DNA of 16,655 nucleotides from Baffinella frigidus. Its lineage: Eukaryota; Cryptophyceae; Cryptomonadales; Baffinellaceae. Under the pieces are notes generated by a model, which had not been told where the DNA came from, searched no databases, and saw nothing but the letters and a program-made list of their open reading frames with translations. Positions 9,201 through 12,200 of this stretch are shown here, piece after piece. The stretch is from positions 48,104 through 64,758 of the forward strand of contig MU646389.1 in assembly GCA_026770585.1 (NCBI GenBank), given 5' to 3'. Position 1 is the first letter of the stretch. Every line of letters begins with the position of its first letter. A program made the translations under genes and the position numbers.

Positions 9201-12200
9201 GACGCTCGTCAAACACGTGTACGCAGCACCGACCCGGTTCAGCCACCAGGCGTACACACCCCATTCAGCGTTGAGGAATCTCAGCAGTGATCGTCGAAAC
9301 CGAAATTGATATATCCTTGCACTGAGTACTGGGTGTCAGGGAACACACCCATCCGTCGCCACCAGCTCGTTATCCTCCTCCTCCCCCTCTCCGAAGCTGA
9401 CAGTCTCGAGCAGCTTCCCGTCAGACATCCGCCAGAGGCGCACGGTGCAGTCCGCGCCGCCTGAGAGGATCACGTCACCTGCCATAAAAACGGTTGGGGG
9501 TTAAGTGTTAGGGGTTAGTTTGTTTTGGTGAGAGGTTAGGGTTAGGGGTTAGGGGCTTTGTGGTAAGCGGTTCGGGGGTTGGGGTCAGGTTGGTTCTGGT
9601 GGACCAAGGATTTTTAGGGTTTAGGGTTTAGGGTTTAGGGTTTAGGGTTTAGGGTTTAGGGATTAGGGTTTAGGGTTTCGGGTCTCGGGTTTCGGGTTTC
9701 GGGTCTAGAATTTAGGGTTTCGAGATTAGGGTATACCGTCCCCCTTGGCAGCTTCTCCGGCGAAGACCTCGACGCACGTGACCATCTCCGTGTGTCCGAG
9801 GCACACGCTCTCGATCTCCGAGGTGTAAGGGTAGTTGCTGACGCGCACCTGCAGCAGCGCGACATTTGCCGTGTTAGCACGAAGCACACTCCTAAGACAA
9901 CGGCACGATCTTCACCCCAAGCGCCGCCGCGGGCTGCCCCCACCCTTGGAAACACGCGCAGGAACGTCGGGTGCCGAAATTGTTCAGACACGGCGCTTGA
10001 CGGAAGGCGTGTGGTTCGTTCGTTGCGATTCAACCACGGTCCTGCAGGAAAGACACGCGGTGCGTTCGCGTCATCGGCTCACGCGGGAAACGGAGAGGTG
10101 CAATTCAAGCAAGATCCTGCACGAAAGGCATGCGGTGCTTTTGCGGTATCGGCTCACGCGGGGAACGGATAGGCGGGAGCGGGGAACGCAGAGGCGGGAA
10201 CGGAGAGGCGGGGACAGAGAGGTGCGGCCCCTTCTCGTCACTCAACTCAAGGCGCAAGGGCCTATCTAGGACCTGCATCGAGAGTAACAAAGAAGAAGAA
10301 GACGCACCTTCTCGTCGCGGTCTGGTGTTAAGTGGTATTGAGTGGTATTGAGTGGTATTGAGTGGCATTGAGTGGTATTCAGTGGCATCAAGTGGTATCA
10401 AGTGGTATCAAGTGGTATCGAGTGGTACGGCCAGAGAGGCGCGGCATCTTCTCGTCACGGTCTGATGTTAAGTGGTATCAAGTGCCATCAAGTGGCATTG
10501 AGTGGTATTGAGTGGTACGGAAAAGTGGTACGGGGGGCGACACCTTCTCGTCACGGTCGGCGGTCAAGAGACAAGTGGTATTGAGTGGTATTCAGTGGTA
10601 TCAAGTGGCATTGAGTGGCATTGAGTGGCATTGAGTGGTACGGACGGAGAGGCGCGGCTCCTTCTCGTCACGGTCGGCGGTCAAGAGTCAAGTGGTATTG
10701 AGTGGTATTGAGTGGTACGGCCAGAGAGGCGCAACACCTTCTCGCCACTCAACTCAAGGCTCAAGAGTCTATCTAGGACCCGTATCGAGAGTAACAAAGA
10801 AGAAGAAGACACACCTTCTCGTCCCGGTCGGCGGTGAGGAGCCTGGTGCCGGACGGCGAAAGACACATGTCCGTCAGCGACGAGATGTGTCCCAGAAGGT
10901 GCCTGTCCGAACAGGTTCCGCCGTGAGTTTCCCTCCAGGTCGCGCCCGTACTAACGTTGGGTTTTAACAGGACGTGCCCCGTACAGATCAGGACGCGGCA
11001 AGGACGTGTTAGCGCTTTTTACTCAACTGCTATGGCCCACGGACGGTGAGAGGCACATGTCCATCAGCGACGAGATGTGTCCCAGAGGGTGCCTGTTTTA
11101 GGGTTAAGGGTTTAGGGTTTAGGGTTTATTGAACCTGTGACGTCGGACCAAAACCTTCAAGTGTCCAGAGAGGGATGTGTCCCAGAAGGTGCCTGCTCGG
11201 ACACTTTCCGGCGTGAGTTTCCCTCCAGGTCGCGCCCGTTAGTACGGTGGCCACCGTGAGTCACTTCAGATGACAAAGTCAACTCTCTCTCCTTGGAGGC
11301 GAGTGATGAGAGTACAGAGTCTCTCTGATTCTGGACCAGGACAGGTCCGGGCTTTTTACTCAACTGCTATGGCCCAGCGACGGCGAGAGGCACATGTCTG
11401 TCAGGGAGGAGATGTGCCCCATAAGGTGCCTGCACGAAGAGAAGAGACTTGCATTGAACTTACGACGTCGGGCCATAAACTTAAGGTGTCCAGAGAGGGC
11501 TCAAACTGCCCGAACCGAAATCGCCACCGTTAGCTGGACGGGTCCGGGCTTTCGGAGGGGCGTTTTGGGGAGAGATGCGCGTTGATGAAACCCGCTAGCA
11601 TTTTTTTTCGGGGCGGGAACTTATCCGGGCAGTGCTTGGAAACCGTCGGATCAGGCAAGAGTCGTAGAGGGGGTTTGGGGTTTAGGGTTTAGGGTTCAGC
11701 GGTTAGGTTTCAGGGGTTAGGGTTCAGGGTTTAGGGTTTAGCGGTTAGGGTTTCGGGATTAGGGTTTGGGATTTAGGATTTAGGATTTAGGGTTTAGGGT
11801 TTAGGAACTGGGGTTTAGGGTTCAGGGTCCAGGGTTGAGGGTGCAGGGGCTCGTAACCTGTCTCAGAGTTTAGGGGCTCGTAACCTAGCGGGGGTCTCGA
11901 GAGACGCGAGCGGCTTCCCAAACACCTCTCCCGCCTTGTCCGCGATCACCACCTTGCGTCGTTTAGGGTGTAGGGTTTAGGGTTGAAGTTTTAGGGATTG
12001 GGGTTTAGGGTTTCGGGTTTCGGGTTTCGGGTTTCGGGTTTCGGGTGTAGGGTTCAGGGTTCAGGGTTTAGGGTTGAGGTTTTAGGGTTTAGGGTTGAGT
12101 GTTCAGGATTCAGGGTGTAGGATTTAGGGATTGGGGATTATGGATTTTCGGGCATGTCGCGGGCGGCAAGCGTTGCGTGTTGGTGGATCTGCGGACGTGA

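Noticed and set aside
9120-9300. Minus-strand frame with [20 protein letters not shown], resembling a propeller strand
   Set aside because: A stop codon immediately precedes it and no AG acceptor lies between the stop and the motif, so it cannot be entered from exon 8. The alternative frame ([12 protein letters not shown]) is not WDR4-like. It is treated as intron 8.
9792-10269. Overlapping plus-strand open frames of 126 and 144 codons
   Set aside because: They run antisense through exon 7 and into tandem repeats of intron 6. The minus-strand exon explains the coding signal.
10327-10720. CRISPR-like regularity of AGTGGTATTG units
   Set aside because: Units are contiguous 10-mers without unique spacers, in an intron of a eukaryotic gene. 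It is a minisatellite.
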